Assembly: GCA_945910005.1 (NCBI GenBank)
Contig: OX246746.1
Location: 44,345,690 to 44,409,689, forward strand
Length of the DNA stretch: 64,000 nucleotides
From: Isoperla grammatica
Lineage: Eukaryota > Arthropoda > Insecta > Plecoptera > Perlodidae
Direction: 5' to 3'
The translations under genes were made by a program, and so were the position numbers. The notes under the pieces are model-generated. The model saw only the letters and a program-made list of their open reading frames with translations. It did no database searches and had not been told where the DNA came from. This document shows, one piece after another, positions 9,801 to 23,500 of the stretch. The number at the start of each line of letters is the position of its first letter. Position 1 is the first letter of the stretch.

Positions 9801-12800
9801 TTCCAGTTGATTACAGTTGATTCCCATTGAATACGTACCCTGCTAAATACAGCTGGTTACGGTTCCAGTTGATTACAGTTGAGTCCCATTGGATACGTAC
9901 CTAGCTGAAAACAGTTTGTTACGGATCCAGTTGATTACAGTTGATTCCCATTGAATACGTACCCAGCTAAATACAGTTTGTTACAGTTCCAGTTGATTAC
10001 AGTTGATTCCCATTGGATACGTATTACGTACCCAGCTGAATACAGTTTGTTATGGTTCCAGTTGATTCCAGTTGATTCCCATTAAATACGTACCCAGCTA
10101 AATACAGTTTGTTACGGTTCCAGTTGATTCCAGTTGATTCCCATTGAATACGTACCCTGCTAAATACAGCTGGTTACGGTTCCAGTTGATTACAGTTGAG
10201 TCCCATTGGATACGTACCTAGCTGAAAACAGTTTGTTACGGTTCCAGTTGATTACAGTTGATTCCCATTGAATACGTACCAAGCTAAATACAATTTGTTA
10301 CGGTTCCAGTTGATTCCAGTTGATTCCCATTGAATACGTAGGCCTACCCTGCTAAATAAAGCTGGTTACGGTTCCAGTTGATTACAGTTGATTCCCATTG
10401 AATACGTACCCTGCTAAATACAGCTGGTTACGGTTCCAGTTGATTACAGTTGAGTCCCATTGGATACGTACCTAGCTGAAAACAGTTTGTTACGGTTCCA
10501 CTTGATTACAGTTGATTCCCATTGAATACGTACCCAGCTAAATACAGTTTGTTACAGTTCCAGTTGATTACAGTTGATTCCCATTGGATACGTATTACGT
10601 ACCCAGCTGAATACAGTTTGTTACGGTTCCAGTTGATTCCAGTTGATTCCCATTGAATACGTACCCAGCTAAATACAGTTTGTTACGGTTCCAGTTGATT
10701 CCAGTTGATTCCCATTGAATACGTACCCTGCTAAATACAGCTGGTTACGGTTCCAGTTGATTACAGTTGATTCCAATTGAATACGTACCCTGCTAAATAC
10801 AGCTGGTTACGGTTCCAGTTGATTACAGTTGATTCCCATTGAATACGTACCCTGCTAAATACAGCTGGTTACGGTTCCAGTTGATTACAGTTGAGTCCCA
10901 TTGGATACGTACCTAGCTGAAAACAGTTTGTTACGGTTCCAGTTGATTACAGTTGATTCTTATTGAATACGTACCAAGCTAAATACAATTTGTTACGGTT
11001 CCAGTTGATTCCAGTTGATTCCCATTGAATACGTAGGCCTACCCTGCTAAATAAAGCTGGTTACGGTTCCAGTTGATTACAGTTGATTTCCATTGAATAC
11101 GTACCCTGCTAAATACAGCTGGTTACGGTTCCAGTTGATTACAGTTGAGTCCCATTGGATACGTACCTAGCTGAAAACAGTTTGTTACGGTTCCACTTGA
11201 TTACAGTTGATTCCCATTGAATACGTACCCAGCTAAATACAGTTTGTTACAGTTCCAGTTGATTACAGTTGATTCCCATTGGATACGTATTACGTACCCA
11301 GCTGAATACAGTTTGTTACGGTTCCAGTTGATTCCAGTTGATTCCCATTGAATACGTACCCAGCTAAATACAGTTTGTTACGGTTCCAGTTGATTCCAGT
11401 TGATTCCCATTGAATACGTACCCTGCTAAATACAGCTGGTTACGGTTCCAGTTGATTACAGTTGATTCCAATTGAATACGTACCCTGCTAAATACAGCTG
11501 GTTACGGTTCCAGTTGATTACAGTTGATTCCCATTGAATACGTACCCTGCTAAATACAGCTGGTTACGGTTCCAGTTGATTACAGTTGAGTCCCATTGGA
11601 TACGTACCTAGCTGAAAACAGTTTGTTACGGATCCAGTTGATTACAGTTGATTCCCATTGAATACGTACCCAGCTAAATACAGTTTGTTACAGTTCCAGT
11701 TGATTACAGTTGATTCCCATTGGATACGTATTACGTACCCAGCTGAATACAGTTTGTTATGGTTCCAGTTGATTCCAGTTGATTCCCATTAAATACGTAC
11801 CCAGCTAAATACAGTTTGTTACGGTTCCAGTTGATTCCAGTTGATTCCCATTGAATACGTACCCTGCTAAATACAGCTGGTTACGGTTCCAGTTGATTAC
11901 AGTTGAGTCCCATTGGATACGTACCTAGCTGAAAACAGTTTGTTACGGTTCCAGTTGATTACAGTTGATTCCCATTGAATACGTACCCAGCTAAATACAG
12001 TTTGTTACAGTTCCAGTTGATTACAGTTGATTCCCATTGGATACGTATTACGTACCCAGCTGAATACAGTTTGTTACGGTTCCAGTTGATTCCAGTTGAT
12101 TCCCATTGAATACGTACCCAGCTAAATACAGTTTGTTACGGTTCCAGTTGATTCCAGTTGATTCCCATTGAATACGTACCCTGCTAAATACAGCTGGTTA
12201 CGGTTCCAGTTGATTACAGTTGATTCCCATTGAATACGTAACCTGCTAAATACAGCTGGTTACGGTTCCAGTTGATTACAGTTGAGTCCCATTGGATACG
12301 TACCTAGCTGAAAACAGTTTGTTACGGTTCCAGTTGATTACAGTTGATTCCCATTGAATACGTATCCAGCTGAATACAGTTTGTTACGGTTCCAGTTGAT
12401 TACAGTTGATTCCCATTGGATACGTATCCAGCTGAATACAGTTTACTACGGTTCCAGTTGATTACAGTTGATTCCCATTGGATACGTATCCAGCTGAATA
12501 CAGTTTGTTACGGTTCCAGTTGATTACAGTTGATTCCCATTGAATACGTACCCTGCTAAATACAGCTGGTTACGGTTCCAGTTGATTACAGTTGAGTCCC
12601 ATTGGATACGTATCCAGCTGAATACAGTTTGTTACGGTTCCAGTTGATTACAGTTGATTCCCATTGAATACGTATCCAGCTGAATACAGTTTGTTACGGT
12701 TCCAGTTGATTACAGTTGATTCCCATTGGATACGTATCCAGTTGAATACAGTTTGTTACGGTTCCAGTTGATTACAGTTGATTCCTGTTGGTATACATAC

Positions 12801-12890
12801 GACTTCCAGTTGGAAACAGCTAGCACAGTTGAATACGTTTGCATCCAGTTGAATACGTCTCATGTATCCAACTGTATTCAACTGGAATTT
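6886..12890 (-). repeat. Right arm: 62-bp tandem array with 1707-bp higher-order repeat
   Basis: Units start GTTCCAGTTGATTACAGTTG and are the reverse complement of left-arm units. A marker variant with GTAGGCCTACCC occurs at 7621, 8633, 9328, 10340 and 11035. The spacings are 1012, 695, 1012 and 695 bp, giving an exact 1707-bp higher-order period over about 2.5 cycles. A second marker, GGATACGTATTACGTACCC, tracks the same period. The outermost 500 bp (from about 12350) is simpler, and 6890-7300 is more diverged, as expected of array edges. Confidence 0.9.
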
Positions 12891-12913
12891 TAAGCAGGGT
12901 TTTCCACCGTTAT

Positions 12914-13100
12914 CTAGGGCATGAAACTTGTAGATACTGAGCTTGCCAGACTCAGTGTTTCTTCCTCATCCTTTTCCACCCATTTCTCAACCAATTTATT
13001 CCACTCTTTTCTGTCTTTCAACAGTTGTACTCCACACATCCACATCCTCCCACATTTTATCCCAGTTTTTAACATCTTTCCTTCCCCATTTCTCTCTTGG
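12914..13100 (-). pseudogene. Possible non-LTR retrotransposon tail remnant
   Basis: A minus-strand frame includes LLKDRKEWNKLVEKWVE and then a stop. The DRxxW...LV pattern, a few dozen residues before the end of the protein, is common at the C-terminus of LINE reverse transcriptase polyproteins. The rest of the frame is unrecognisable, so this is either an eroded LINE 3' end or coincidence. Confidence 0.35.
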
Positions 13101-13252
13101 TAAAAACATGTTAAAAGAATCATTTTGGTGCCCCTGGAAAAAGTTAATTTTATAGAAATTGATATGCTGTGCATTTTCAAACAGTGCTTTAGCAGTTTGG
13201 AAGGGCTCATACAGTCGCCTCTTCTATTGTGGCATGTTGTAATCATTTCACA

Positions 13253-14160
13253 GTTTGACAGCTGAAGTAAATCTCTCTAGAGCAGTGAAGTACAATCTCA
13301 CCCAGTGTGTTATAGGCCCCATACTTTGTTCAATTCAATGCAAATTTAATCATATTTTTGTATTTGGGGGTTGGGGGGGGAGGGAGGGAAGTCAACCAAA
13401 TTGTCTTCCCACCTCCCCAAGAATAAATTAATCAAGCACCAGATATGACATGCTTAAATGTTCTTAGAAATATTTAATATAGTATCGTCAAAACGTTTTG
13501 TTTTTGAGTACATCGCCGACGGACATACTTTTACTCTCCCATCACTCGCATTCAATGATTATATAGCAACGGACGAAAGATCAAACTCACATCTCATAAC
13601 GAGTTTTCCTGCAGCAATTGATTTCCATTTTGTTTTGAGGGCAAGATTTCGCCTGAAATTGCATTTTAGTTCATTAAGCATAATGCAGGACCTAAACATT
13701 TTACAGCTCGTGGTGTAAGAACCTCCGGCAGCTGGGGGGCTTTGCCCCACTTCCATGTGGGACCCCGACCCCCAAGTATGAAGAGATGGCCCTGGATACA
13801 TCTCCAATTAATTAATGTAAATATTTCCAAATACGTAGTAGTTTTTCACAGTAGTCCTCAAAATTTTCCCATTAATGTTTTGAAATTTTGTAGTATATAG
13901 GCTATAATATATGGTTTATGTTTTTGCTGTTATTTCACAATAATGAAAATAAATAAATGCAATCTGGAATCGAAGGGAACCACGTCTTCCAAAAGACTTC
14001 AAAATAAAATACTCAAATGATACTAAAATGAGTTTTTAATTAGAAGTACAGCAGTACAGTGCAGAATACAGGGGCCACCAATCGAATGGTAATACGTACA
14101 ACAAGCCCACAAGTAACCTACATAAAATGACAATATTAGCTAATTTCCCTTCAGATTCTT
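13253..14160. other. Non-coding DNA, no gene recognised
   Basis: Contains a G-rich stretch at about 13367-13390 and a GC-rich patch at 13725-13785 resembling that at 540-620. Open frames here are short and without recognisable motifs. Confidence 0.5.
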
Positions 14161-14168
14161 ATTTAAAC

Positions 14169-14609
14169 TAGGGCTGCCCAGCGATAAAAATCATATCGAT
14201 ATCGCGGGAAGAAATATCGATATCGCGTCGCGATATCGAAGTTTTCAAGTGACGTATCGATATCGGCGATATCGCCACATCGAAACTTTTCTCGTCTGTT
14301 TTTAGGATTTACAGGCCAGCTAGAGGTCATTCTTTAAACAATATTACGTAAAGAAATATTTCAGTTTTGAAATGTCTTACTATGTGTGTCAATTTGTTTG
14401 TTGTACTATTCAAATTGTAAAATATCCACACAAAACAGCGATGGTGTGGTTGGCGTGACGTGATACGTAATCGTTTTTTTGTATCAATTAGCTTATTAGG
14501 CACAAGTTCGATATCGCAATATGTACGATATATTTATCCTATATCGATATCGAATTATTTATCTATTATCGATATTGTATCGAATTATCGACATCGTTGG
14601 GCAGCCCTA
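14169..14609. mobile_element. hAT-type MITE (family A)
   Basis: The termini TAGGGCTGCCCAGCGAT and its inverted partner ATCGTTGGGCAGCCCTA are flanked by a perfect 8-bp duplication, ATTTAAAC (14161-14168 and 14610-14617). The ends are rich in ATCGATATCG. A second, interrupted copy lies at 42351-43025. There is no transposase. Confidence 0.9.
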
Positions 14610-15440
14610 ATTTAAACCTTGATTTCGCAATAAAAGCAATGTTAATAATTCATACCAGCATATAGCATCCGTCAAGCGTTCACACAAAGAAATTACTGCA
14701 ATTTCACCTACCCACATTACATGTCAGTGATGTAAACTATGTCTCAGTTCAGTTATAACATAGAACAATATCATCACCACTAACAAATTCTATTAAAAAA
14801 AAAAAGACACGAAATCTCGTCAGCTAGATAAAAGTATTTCCACTTGCATATACCCTTTGATTACAGAAACTGTTATCAATGTTATACCCTTAGTAATCTG
14901 TGGTGCAGTCAAACAGCTTTGAAGTTCAGGAGGGCACCACCTTATTATTCAACACTATTTGTTTAAAATGAACTACTATGTCAGTAAATATATGTATTAA
15001 ATATCATAGCGATACGGTGAAAACAAGGTATAAGCTATGTATTACCTTTCTTACTAGCTGCTCATAATACTGGCCTAAATGTATTAATTCAATATTCCTG
15101 CAATATGACGTAAAATTGTAAATCCTACATTCAAAAGCAGTAAATACTACATTCCTATTTCAAAAGTAAAATTTGAAAGTAATTCCACTACTTTCTTCAT
15201 AAAAAGTACACTGTTGTAATTTAGTTAAATTTTTGGAAAAGTAACTTTTACTGTAGTAATAAGTAATGTAATTCCAATATTCTTAATTAGTAATTTACCT
15301 TTGTGAGAGCACATTGTTAAATACTTTCCTCAAACACCAATGACTACAGGTTTACAAATAAACGCATACCTTTTTAACAACTAGGTTGCTGCTACATATT
15401 ATGTTGATATATGTCTAGAGGTAAATATTCAAAATGCCAA

Positions 15441-16764
15441 TTTATTTTATAGTTTATTTTATTGATTACATTTAAAGGCTTTCACAGTGAGTTGGTGAGG
15501 GGTGCATGGGTTACATATTTCTGCTCACTAGAATCTTATTTGTTTTGATTACAAAGAAGCTCATTATTATGATCTAGCCTATTTCATAAACAGTGAGCAA
15601 CTAAACGGAGCACAATTTATTACAATATAGTCTGGAAGCTGAAGCTAGAGAACAAGTTTGTGCCAGTTTAAATGCATGCGTTTATAATAGTAACATCAAT
15701 ATGGACAGAATAGAAAGCAATTTGCTCTGCTCCGTAGGTTCTCATACAAAACTAGTAATTTTGTATCATATTTCTCTTAATCATAATAGCAATCAGCTCA
15801 TAGCTTCATTTCCCAAAACAAAATACTATCCCAAATCCATAAAAAAGAAACTGGTTGATGAACACACATGCACAAAACTTAAAAGAAAAATGAATGCCTA
15901 CACTAATGTCAATCAAGTTTTCCCACAAAACTTTACAAAATAATTACAATTATTTGTACAGAACAAAAGAAGTGATGTAAACTTGAAAATTGATTTAATA
16001 CTTTTTCTTGCATATCATAAAAAAAAAAACAATCCAAAAAGTAGGGAACAAAATTTAACTAATTCCTTAAAAATATTTAACTGGTTTTCTCCCAATAGTA
16101 CATAGATTTACAACTGTTAAATTATACCCCACGGTATGAAACACATCTTGGAACATTAGAAATATATTTAATTTTAATGTGAGTACTTATTTATAACATA
16201 ACTTTTTACAATAACCTCATGCATTATAAATATAAATGACTCAAGTGACACTTAAATTCATAACATGATCATCATGTTAAATCAATGTAGATGAAGCTCT
16301 AAAAAAAATATATACAGATAATATATTTCCATAGGATCATAAAAAATATCAGCAAAAATTAAAAAGCAAAATTGAGTGTCCATTAGAGCAATGAACTAAC
16401 TAATATGTGAAAATACTTTGTTGAAGCTGAATGACAAAGGTTTTTAACCTTAAAATTGTACTTTGTCATATCAAAAAATGATTTTTATATACCGTAATTC
16501 TGAACCCTACCTCAAAACTCTAGGTACACATAATATTCTATCAAACCAGCGATCTACGTGCGTCAAAGGCTAACTTTTTTCGTAAGCAACATTGCACAAA
16601 AGTGTCCATAGAAAAATTGCAAACAGGTGGAGAGAGATCTAAAAAAGTTGTTACTTGTAAGGGTTGAAATTTTATGTGGTTACATATAGTGAAAACCTCC
16701 CAACCAACAACCCATTGGTGTGAGAAACTGTAATAAAACGTAGACTAAGAATTAAACCCTCGGC
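15441..16764 (-). other. Candidate tropomodulin 3' UTR
   Basis: AT-rich, gene-free sequence following the tropomodulin stop. On the minus strand, AATAAA signals lie at 15616-15621 and as a cluster at 15441-15463. Which one is used cannot be told from sequence alone. The region lacks the transposon density of the introns, consistent with retained transcript sequence. Confidence 0.35.
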
Positions 16765-16844
16765 TTAGTGTTGCTGGAGTCTTAAGAAGTTAGTGAACCC
16801 AATGGTGTAGTTGCGAGAGGCTCGGCCCATTCGACGCAGACGAT
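16765..16844 (-). CDS. tmod: tmod terminal coding exon
   Basis: 80 bp: two bases complete an Asn codon, then 25 codons and TAA. The acceptor is excellent (TTCTTCTCTATTCCAG/AT). Encoded residues after the junction are RLRRMGRASRNYTIGFTNFL and five more. The RLRR stretch takes the place of the VRKRRL helix after NNNDL in vertebrate Tmods, while the remaining tail is lineage-specific. The phase fits the 42038 donor exactly. Assignment rests on phase, signal quality and the basic motif rather than long similarity. Confidence 0.75.
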
Positions 16845-17465
16845 CTGGAATAGAGAAGAAACATTAGAGAAACATCTTTTGGGGATGGAGTTTCAGCTCA
16901 CAGTACAAATGCAAGCAACATCCGAGACCAGGTTGGATAGTCAATATACTTAAAATCCAAGTGCTGATTCAACTTTACGAAACTAGTGTATTTTAGAATG
17001 CAAAAGTCCTCATCTTTCATTTATCTATTCTTGAATAGTCAACCAAATAAATTGAAGACCACTAGAAGTCTGGTAACAAGCACAATGCCAACTACTCATA
17101 TTATCTTCTTAAAGAACAACTGACTTAATAATTTACTCCTTTTCATCATCGTAACAGTGGCAATGGGAGACAAACGAAATATATTTCCCAATCCAATTGT
17201 TCTCACTTAGGAGCATTCTGTCTGCCTTGTACACTAAAATGGTCTTGACCTTGAGAAGTGTCAAGTGCAGAGCACTATGTACAAGCAAAAAGGCGTTACA
17301 TACCAACAGAATTCTTTTCATCCAACAGAACTTAACCCAGAGGTTTAAGTATTTAGTTTAAAAAATATGATATCAATCATGCGCATAGACAAAAGAACAA
17401 GAAAGGAAAGAGGGCGAGGGAGAGGGAAGGAGAGGGAGAGGGAGGGAGGGGGGGGGGGGGGGGGG

Positions 17466-17500
<35 letters not shown>

Positions 17501-20500
17501 TTCAAACAAGGCATGTATATTGTTCATTACTAATAAGAACCCTGTCCTACTGAAACTTGAAGACAACAAACCTCCATGTAAAAATGACTTTACTAGTTTA
17601 TAAAGATCCCCCAGAAATCTACTGCAACGTGTTTAATAAACTAAAATCAATAAGAATGATTGGCTACACTTAATTTTTACTGGTGTACATTGGAGCTGAA
17701 TGGTTGCACTTGAGATTAGCCGAGGAGGTTTCGAAACACTCCAGAGTTTAAAAGAGAGTTCCGTCTAGTCGGAACAAATATTTAATAAATAAATAAATAA
17801 ATATAAAACTTGAATGAACTTTGTTTCAGATGTAGCCATGGCATTGAAATAAAACACCATTATTTCCAATCTAATGCATACTTTATAGATAAATATCGCA
17901 AAAAAGGCTATGGAGATGATTTTTCATTATGCCTATGTAATGTCTACATCGCATGTTCTGATTAGAAAATAATGCAACAGTGCAACACATATTTCGACTA
18001 ATTATTTGGTAATGGAAGGTTTTGTCAATAAGCACACACTTATAACTTGCCTAGTGGAAGATAATACCACTTTACAGGAACTACTTTTAATAGAAAGGTG
18101 TGAAGCTGAAGAAAGATGGCAGCTACCATTTTAAAGTCGTCGTACAACAACTTCGGTAACGCTTTCGTCATCGATCAATGACGTGTTTACGGTCTGGGTC
18201 ACCCCGAGCAGGTATGCCGGTTGGCTGGCGCTCACCCACCGTGATGGAAGCAACACCGACCTTGTTGTACCACGACTATACCCCTCACGCTCCAGACTAA
18301 GGATGAGAAGCAAGGAGCTCTGGAGATATAGCCAGAGATAAAAATTCAACATGCTATTCAATTACCCTAAATAAAACTATTGTAAGCAAACTGCAATAAT
18401 TCATAAACCTAACGACTACTATTCCAAATACATTGGATTATTTTTACAAACTGTAGTGAACTGTACTTTCTACAACTTAACATACAATTGTTAGAACATT
18501 CTTTTAAAAAAGAAGTCTAGCCTTTTCTGTTCGACATTAGGCCTACCAAACCAGATTGAAGGTAACGCCTCTTTGCTTAGTATACACAAATTTTCAGCCA
18601 CACTTGAAACTGTCAGAAGAACCACCCAGACAAGTATTTACTCCATCATCTAGCAATTTACTAAGAACCTTATTATTGGTTCTACTGTCAATGATGCTGA
18701 GCAATTTCACATTTTTTGTGTGTATGTGAATGTTCAAAAAACTTTACCTTAACATTGAACTGACCAACACAGCTCAAACAAGAAATAACACAAAAATATA
18801 ATTGGGGGGGGGGGGGGGGCTATGTGGCCCTTTGTGTAGTCTGCAATTATTTAATGCAATAAATGTTTCAACTTGAAAAGCTTCATTCACCATTGCATAT
18901 ATATGAGCCATGGGTAGCACAAAATCGAACAATAAATTCAAATGCACACAAGCTCCTGTGCTATCAAAGCATTAAAATTAAAAATCCTTAAATGTAGCAT
19001 GGCATATGAACAGGTTGAAAGATCAGTGGACAATCCCACGTGATGTGTGTGATGAATGTAGACACTAGGAAGTGGGAACAGACTATTGTTTTAATTTGAA
19101 AATGTATTATGGTGACTGGTGAGTGATAATTGAAATGAATTTCCAACTGATTGACAAATCACTAAATAATAATATTAGAACCTTTACTAGCAATAATAGC
19201 GGTCTCTGCAGCTAGAGCTGTTGCCAATCGACACAGAATAATACCACAAAATATATAAAAACGAAAATTGAAACAAATTATACTGAATATCAGTCATATA
19301 AAAAACAAAATTATTAATCTTCTGCTGGAATGGTCTATTTACTTAATAATTTGCTGCTACTGGATGAATACGTGGTAAATATTTGGTTTAACTATGAAGT
19401 TCTCAGGGACACATGTTGTACAGTACAATAGGCCTACTACTTTCTTCCTTGTTTATTCGCGTAGTTCCATCAGCATTGAGTTAACGAGCAAAGAACATCA
19501 ACCAACACATGTTGTAAGTAGAGTTTGTGTTACAAATGTTGAGTGTTTGGTGACAGTGGCACTTGAGTGTACTGGTAGGAAATATTATGGTTGCAGGGGG
19601 GACGTTTGATGCTGTTAGGCCACATGTGAATATGTCTGTGGTGCTGGACGTGTCCAATACTCAAGTAAATAACAAAAATGTACAACTAGAATTGAACCTC
19701 AGGTGGGAAAAATTCCCGCATATTTTTCTCCAATTTACCATTCTTTCATAAACAAAAAGGGGCAATGTACTTGTTTAATTAACCCTAACTAATCAAATAA
19801 AATAAATTCACGACCGAAAATTAGAAAGATTGTTTAATAAAATATCGTTTTTGTTTGAAAACTTGTACAATCTAGTTAAAAGTTCCAAACATGTGCCATT
19901 TTTTAAATGGAGAATATTTGGCTGGTTTTGAGCATTATGAAACACTTGTTTTCTGTTTTGTTAATAAATAGCTACAAGGTTGGTCAGGTTACGGAAAAAG
20001 GAAAATATCTTACCACCTGGGGTTCATTTCTATTTGACAGTGGTAGGTAACGTTTTACCGCATGTAGCTAAGGTACTTGTCTTGAAGTGTATCTTAGCTT
20101 CGAGCCCTCAGACAAATATAGGGCATTCAACTCCACATAACACGGGACAAAGTTACGTCTTGTCGGCATTTTGGCCCGGCACAGTGCTACACTGCACTTA
20201 CCTTGCTACTCCACTACTTACCTTAACTCAATGCTCAACTGCACTTACCTTGCTTCAATCTGTCTTAGATACAGTGTTACATGGGAAAACCAGATGGTTG
20301 CAAAAGAATAGAAAAAAATAAAATAATGACAAGAATAGAATAGAAAGGAAAATAGAAATGTCTACTATATTTCTAAAAGATACAAAGCTATTTGTTAACA
20401 CACTTTGTGTTTTATCCAACATTTAAGTCCACATTATCAATTCCCTCTGGCTACACAGATGATAACAGTATCAATTCCCTCTGGCTACACAGGTGATACA

Positions 20501-23500
20501 GTATCAAGGGCCCTAGTCTTACTTGACTCACAATAATCAGTGTTGTTAATTGTGCATTAACACTGCAATGCAAGTAGTATGTTATCACTAATGCCATGAT
20601 ATTAACCTCTAGCATGTTGCATTGTGTGTATTTTATTAATTGAATTCACATCAAACTATTTTTAAAAGTTTTTTGAAGGGACAAATGCCAATATTAAATA
20701 GTAGTTAATTCCATAATCACGGCTATGCTCTCATCAATGTGCCCTCATCATGTGCCCTCATCAATGTGCCCTCATCATGTGCCCTCATCAATGTGCCCTC
20801 ATCATGTGCCCTCATCAATGTGCCCTCATCATCTGCCCTCATCAATGTGCCCTCATCATGTGCCCTCATCAATGTGCCCTCATCGTGTGCCCTCATCATC
20901 TGCCCTCATCAATGTGCCCTCATCATGTGCCCTCATCGTGTGCCCTCATCGTGTGCCCTCATCGTGTGCCCTCATCATCTGCCCTCATCGTGTGCCCTCA
21001 TCATGTGCCCTCATCATATGCCCTCATCAATGTGCCCTCATCATGTGCCCTCATCAATGTGCCCTCATCATGTGCCCTCATCGTGTGCCCTCATCGTGTG
21101 CCCTCATCGTGTGCCCTCATCATGTGCCCTCATCATATGCCCTCATCAATGTGCCCTCATGATGTGCCCTCATCAATGTGCCCTCATCATGTGCCCTCAT
21201 TGTGTGCCCTCATCATCTGCCCTCATCATCTGCCCTCAAGCACATTTGCACACTGTGATTGTTGAATGTTTCATAATAATATTCTTCAAATTAACGGAGT
21301 GATCAGAATTGGCGTCGGACTGGCCTCTTAATTAATCGGACGAATGTTCGTTCTTTCTATTAACTATTTTAGAACAAAGCATGCATAATCGCCATTTTAA
21401 AATGCAACAATGGGAACGTAAATATTATAACAACCCGCTTATATTTGGAATACTGATACTGCTTACAATAAGTAGCTTACTACATTTTTAACTATAATAA
21501 ATTTACAGTCAATTGGTTATACTTGGCTTAGAAGCAGTAGGGCCTACATTACCTTCACCACAAGATCTGCTACTAATTACTACTACCAACCATATTTCTT
21601 GTTCCATTTTTAGAAAATGCTTGCTATCATCATCAACATTCCTTTCAAATTACTATTAGTGTAAACTTTAATTTTTACATGAAACTCACAGTCAGTACCA
21701 CAACGACCTTACAAATGATGAATGATAATTCTTCTGGTAACATATTTTCATCATAGCAACTATTAATAAGAAACTTTGTAATAATCTTGTAATTAGTTAC
21801 AGTGTTCCACACTAAATGCTTTACAAATAGAATTGTTTAGTTTTGTTCTGGTTGTTGTATCTCTTGGAATGGTTATTGGTTTTATTTTAATATTAGTACT
21901 CGGTTTGGCTTCAGCATTAATTTCATTAGCTACCACAATTGAAAGAAAAAAAACAGCTGAATGGCCTAACTTGGCTGGTACACACATGGCGATTGCATGA
22001 TGTGGGTATTGATATTGTATAAACAGCCAAACCTCTACAGCTTGAAGGTTTACAATCAGCATTATGAAGAAAAAAGTACGGAGACTGAAAACGGTTGCTT
22101 TCGACTGTGAGAATAAGACTAAAAGAATGTTTGTAATCGGTCTGATATTCATGTGATAAAATGACTGCAAAAATAGCAGCTCTCTTTCTATGCTACTGCT
22201 ACATGTAGCACAATGATCACTAGGAGGTCAAATATGAAGTAACAGAAGTAAGCATACTTATTGCTTTTAGTAGTACGTGTACACTGCACACCTTTACAAC
22301 ACTGACCATAATGCAATCAAGTAGTACGTATCTTCCTGTGACTATGGATCCATCACTAGACACAGTTTGCCTTTATTTTCCTTTGAATAGCCTCACTGCA
22401 TTTCTTTCCTTGGCAATCTTTAATCAACACGGTGAAAAGAGAAATCTTTCTGGATCTTAACACAGTCCTTCCTTACACTCTACGTGGCTATTGGCCTTTC
22501 CATGCTGCATAGAATCTGACAGCATGTATGCATATAGGCAACCCACACATGCCCAACACACTTTCATCTTATCAACACAGTAATCCCCGTTTAATTCAAA
22601 TTTCAAGGGACCCTAAAAACTCCAATTTGAATTACAAAATTTGGAATTAAAAGAACTTGAACACTATGCATCATACTTAAATCTTCTGCTGGGACTCCAT
22701 CAATAGTTTGAATTATACATAATTTTGAATTAACCGAGTTTGAATTAACGAGGGACTACTGTATCAACCTACCAAAATACCCATCTATACTCCCAAGCTT
22801 CCGCCTCGACTCAGATAAGTTAATTTTACTAATTTCATGATGTCTAGTGTAGAGTAGGGATGCACACGTAATTTTGAAAATATACTTAAGAAAAACGAGC
22901 CCATTATTGATCCGATATTGTTGACAATGAAATTTCCATGTTTCCCGACCAATATACATTCTTGCTAAATACATCAATAAGGAATTGTACGTGCCAGTTA
23001 CCAACCACAACGGTGCAAGTGGAAAGTAAAGCAGTTCTAGTCATAATAACCTGCTTTAAATTATGACTTAATAATAACACAAATAATTGATGCATACATC
23101 TTGCAGCAGTACTCAATTTATTTTTAATGAAGTCAAGCATTAAAGATGTTTGTGTTCAAAACATTAAACGCAAGATAGATTCAAGTGGATAGGTTTATTG
23201 TTCGATGAGTGAGCTAACTGAATAGTTACAAGTCGTAGCAACAAGAAAAGAAGTCCATTTGCAAGTCACAACTTATTCGTGCAGGTAGAAATCTTATCGT
23301 CACAAATATCAGCAATATCATAGCAATAGATAACATTTGACGGTTGAAACACACACATTTCCTGTTTACGCAACAACTGTGACTGCAAAGTGACAAAGAA
23401 TCCAATCTTTACTGGGAAACGCGAAAACGCATGATGACCAAATGAGTCAATTGTTGGAATGAGAAGAAGATGAGAGAAGAGGAAGTGTATTTTAAACACT

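Larger units (their letters stand above)
1542..12901. mobile_element. Giant foldback-like element with tandem-repeat inverted arms
   Basis: The first 36 bp (starting AACCCTGCTTAAAATTCCAG) match exactly, in reverse complement, the last 36 bp ending at 12901. Immediately outside, GGTGG at 1535-1539 pairs with CCACC at 12904-12908, extending the inverted terminus. Inside, a left arm (about 1554-3540) and a right arm (about 6890-12890) carry the same 62-bp unit in opposite orientation, so the structure can fold back on itself. Foldback families such as Drosophila FB and sea-urchin TU have this architecture, with long inverted repeats made of short tandem repeats. The middle (3561-6885) holds an LTR element and a palindromic pair of TIR elements, probably later insertions. 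No transposase is seen and no clear target duplication was found, so mobility of the whole unit is inferred. Confidence 0.65.
16845..20720. other. tmod last intron, proximal part
   Basis: AT-rich intron sequence with no recognised gene. It holds a purine tract (17390-17498), a G-run at about 18805-18819 and a higher-GC patch at 18131-18310 listed separately. Confidence 0.6.

Noticed and set aside
20725..21302. Cys/His/Pro-rich proteins of 145-187 residues
   Set aside because: Minisatellite translated in all three frames.
21793..22170. 125-codon minus frame with hydrophobic stretches
   Set aside because: No known domain, no coding context; plausible chance in AT-rich DNA.
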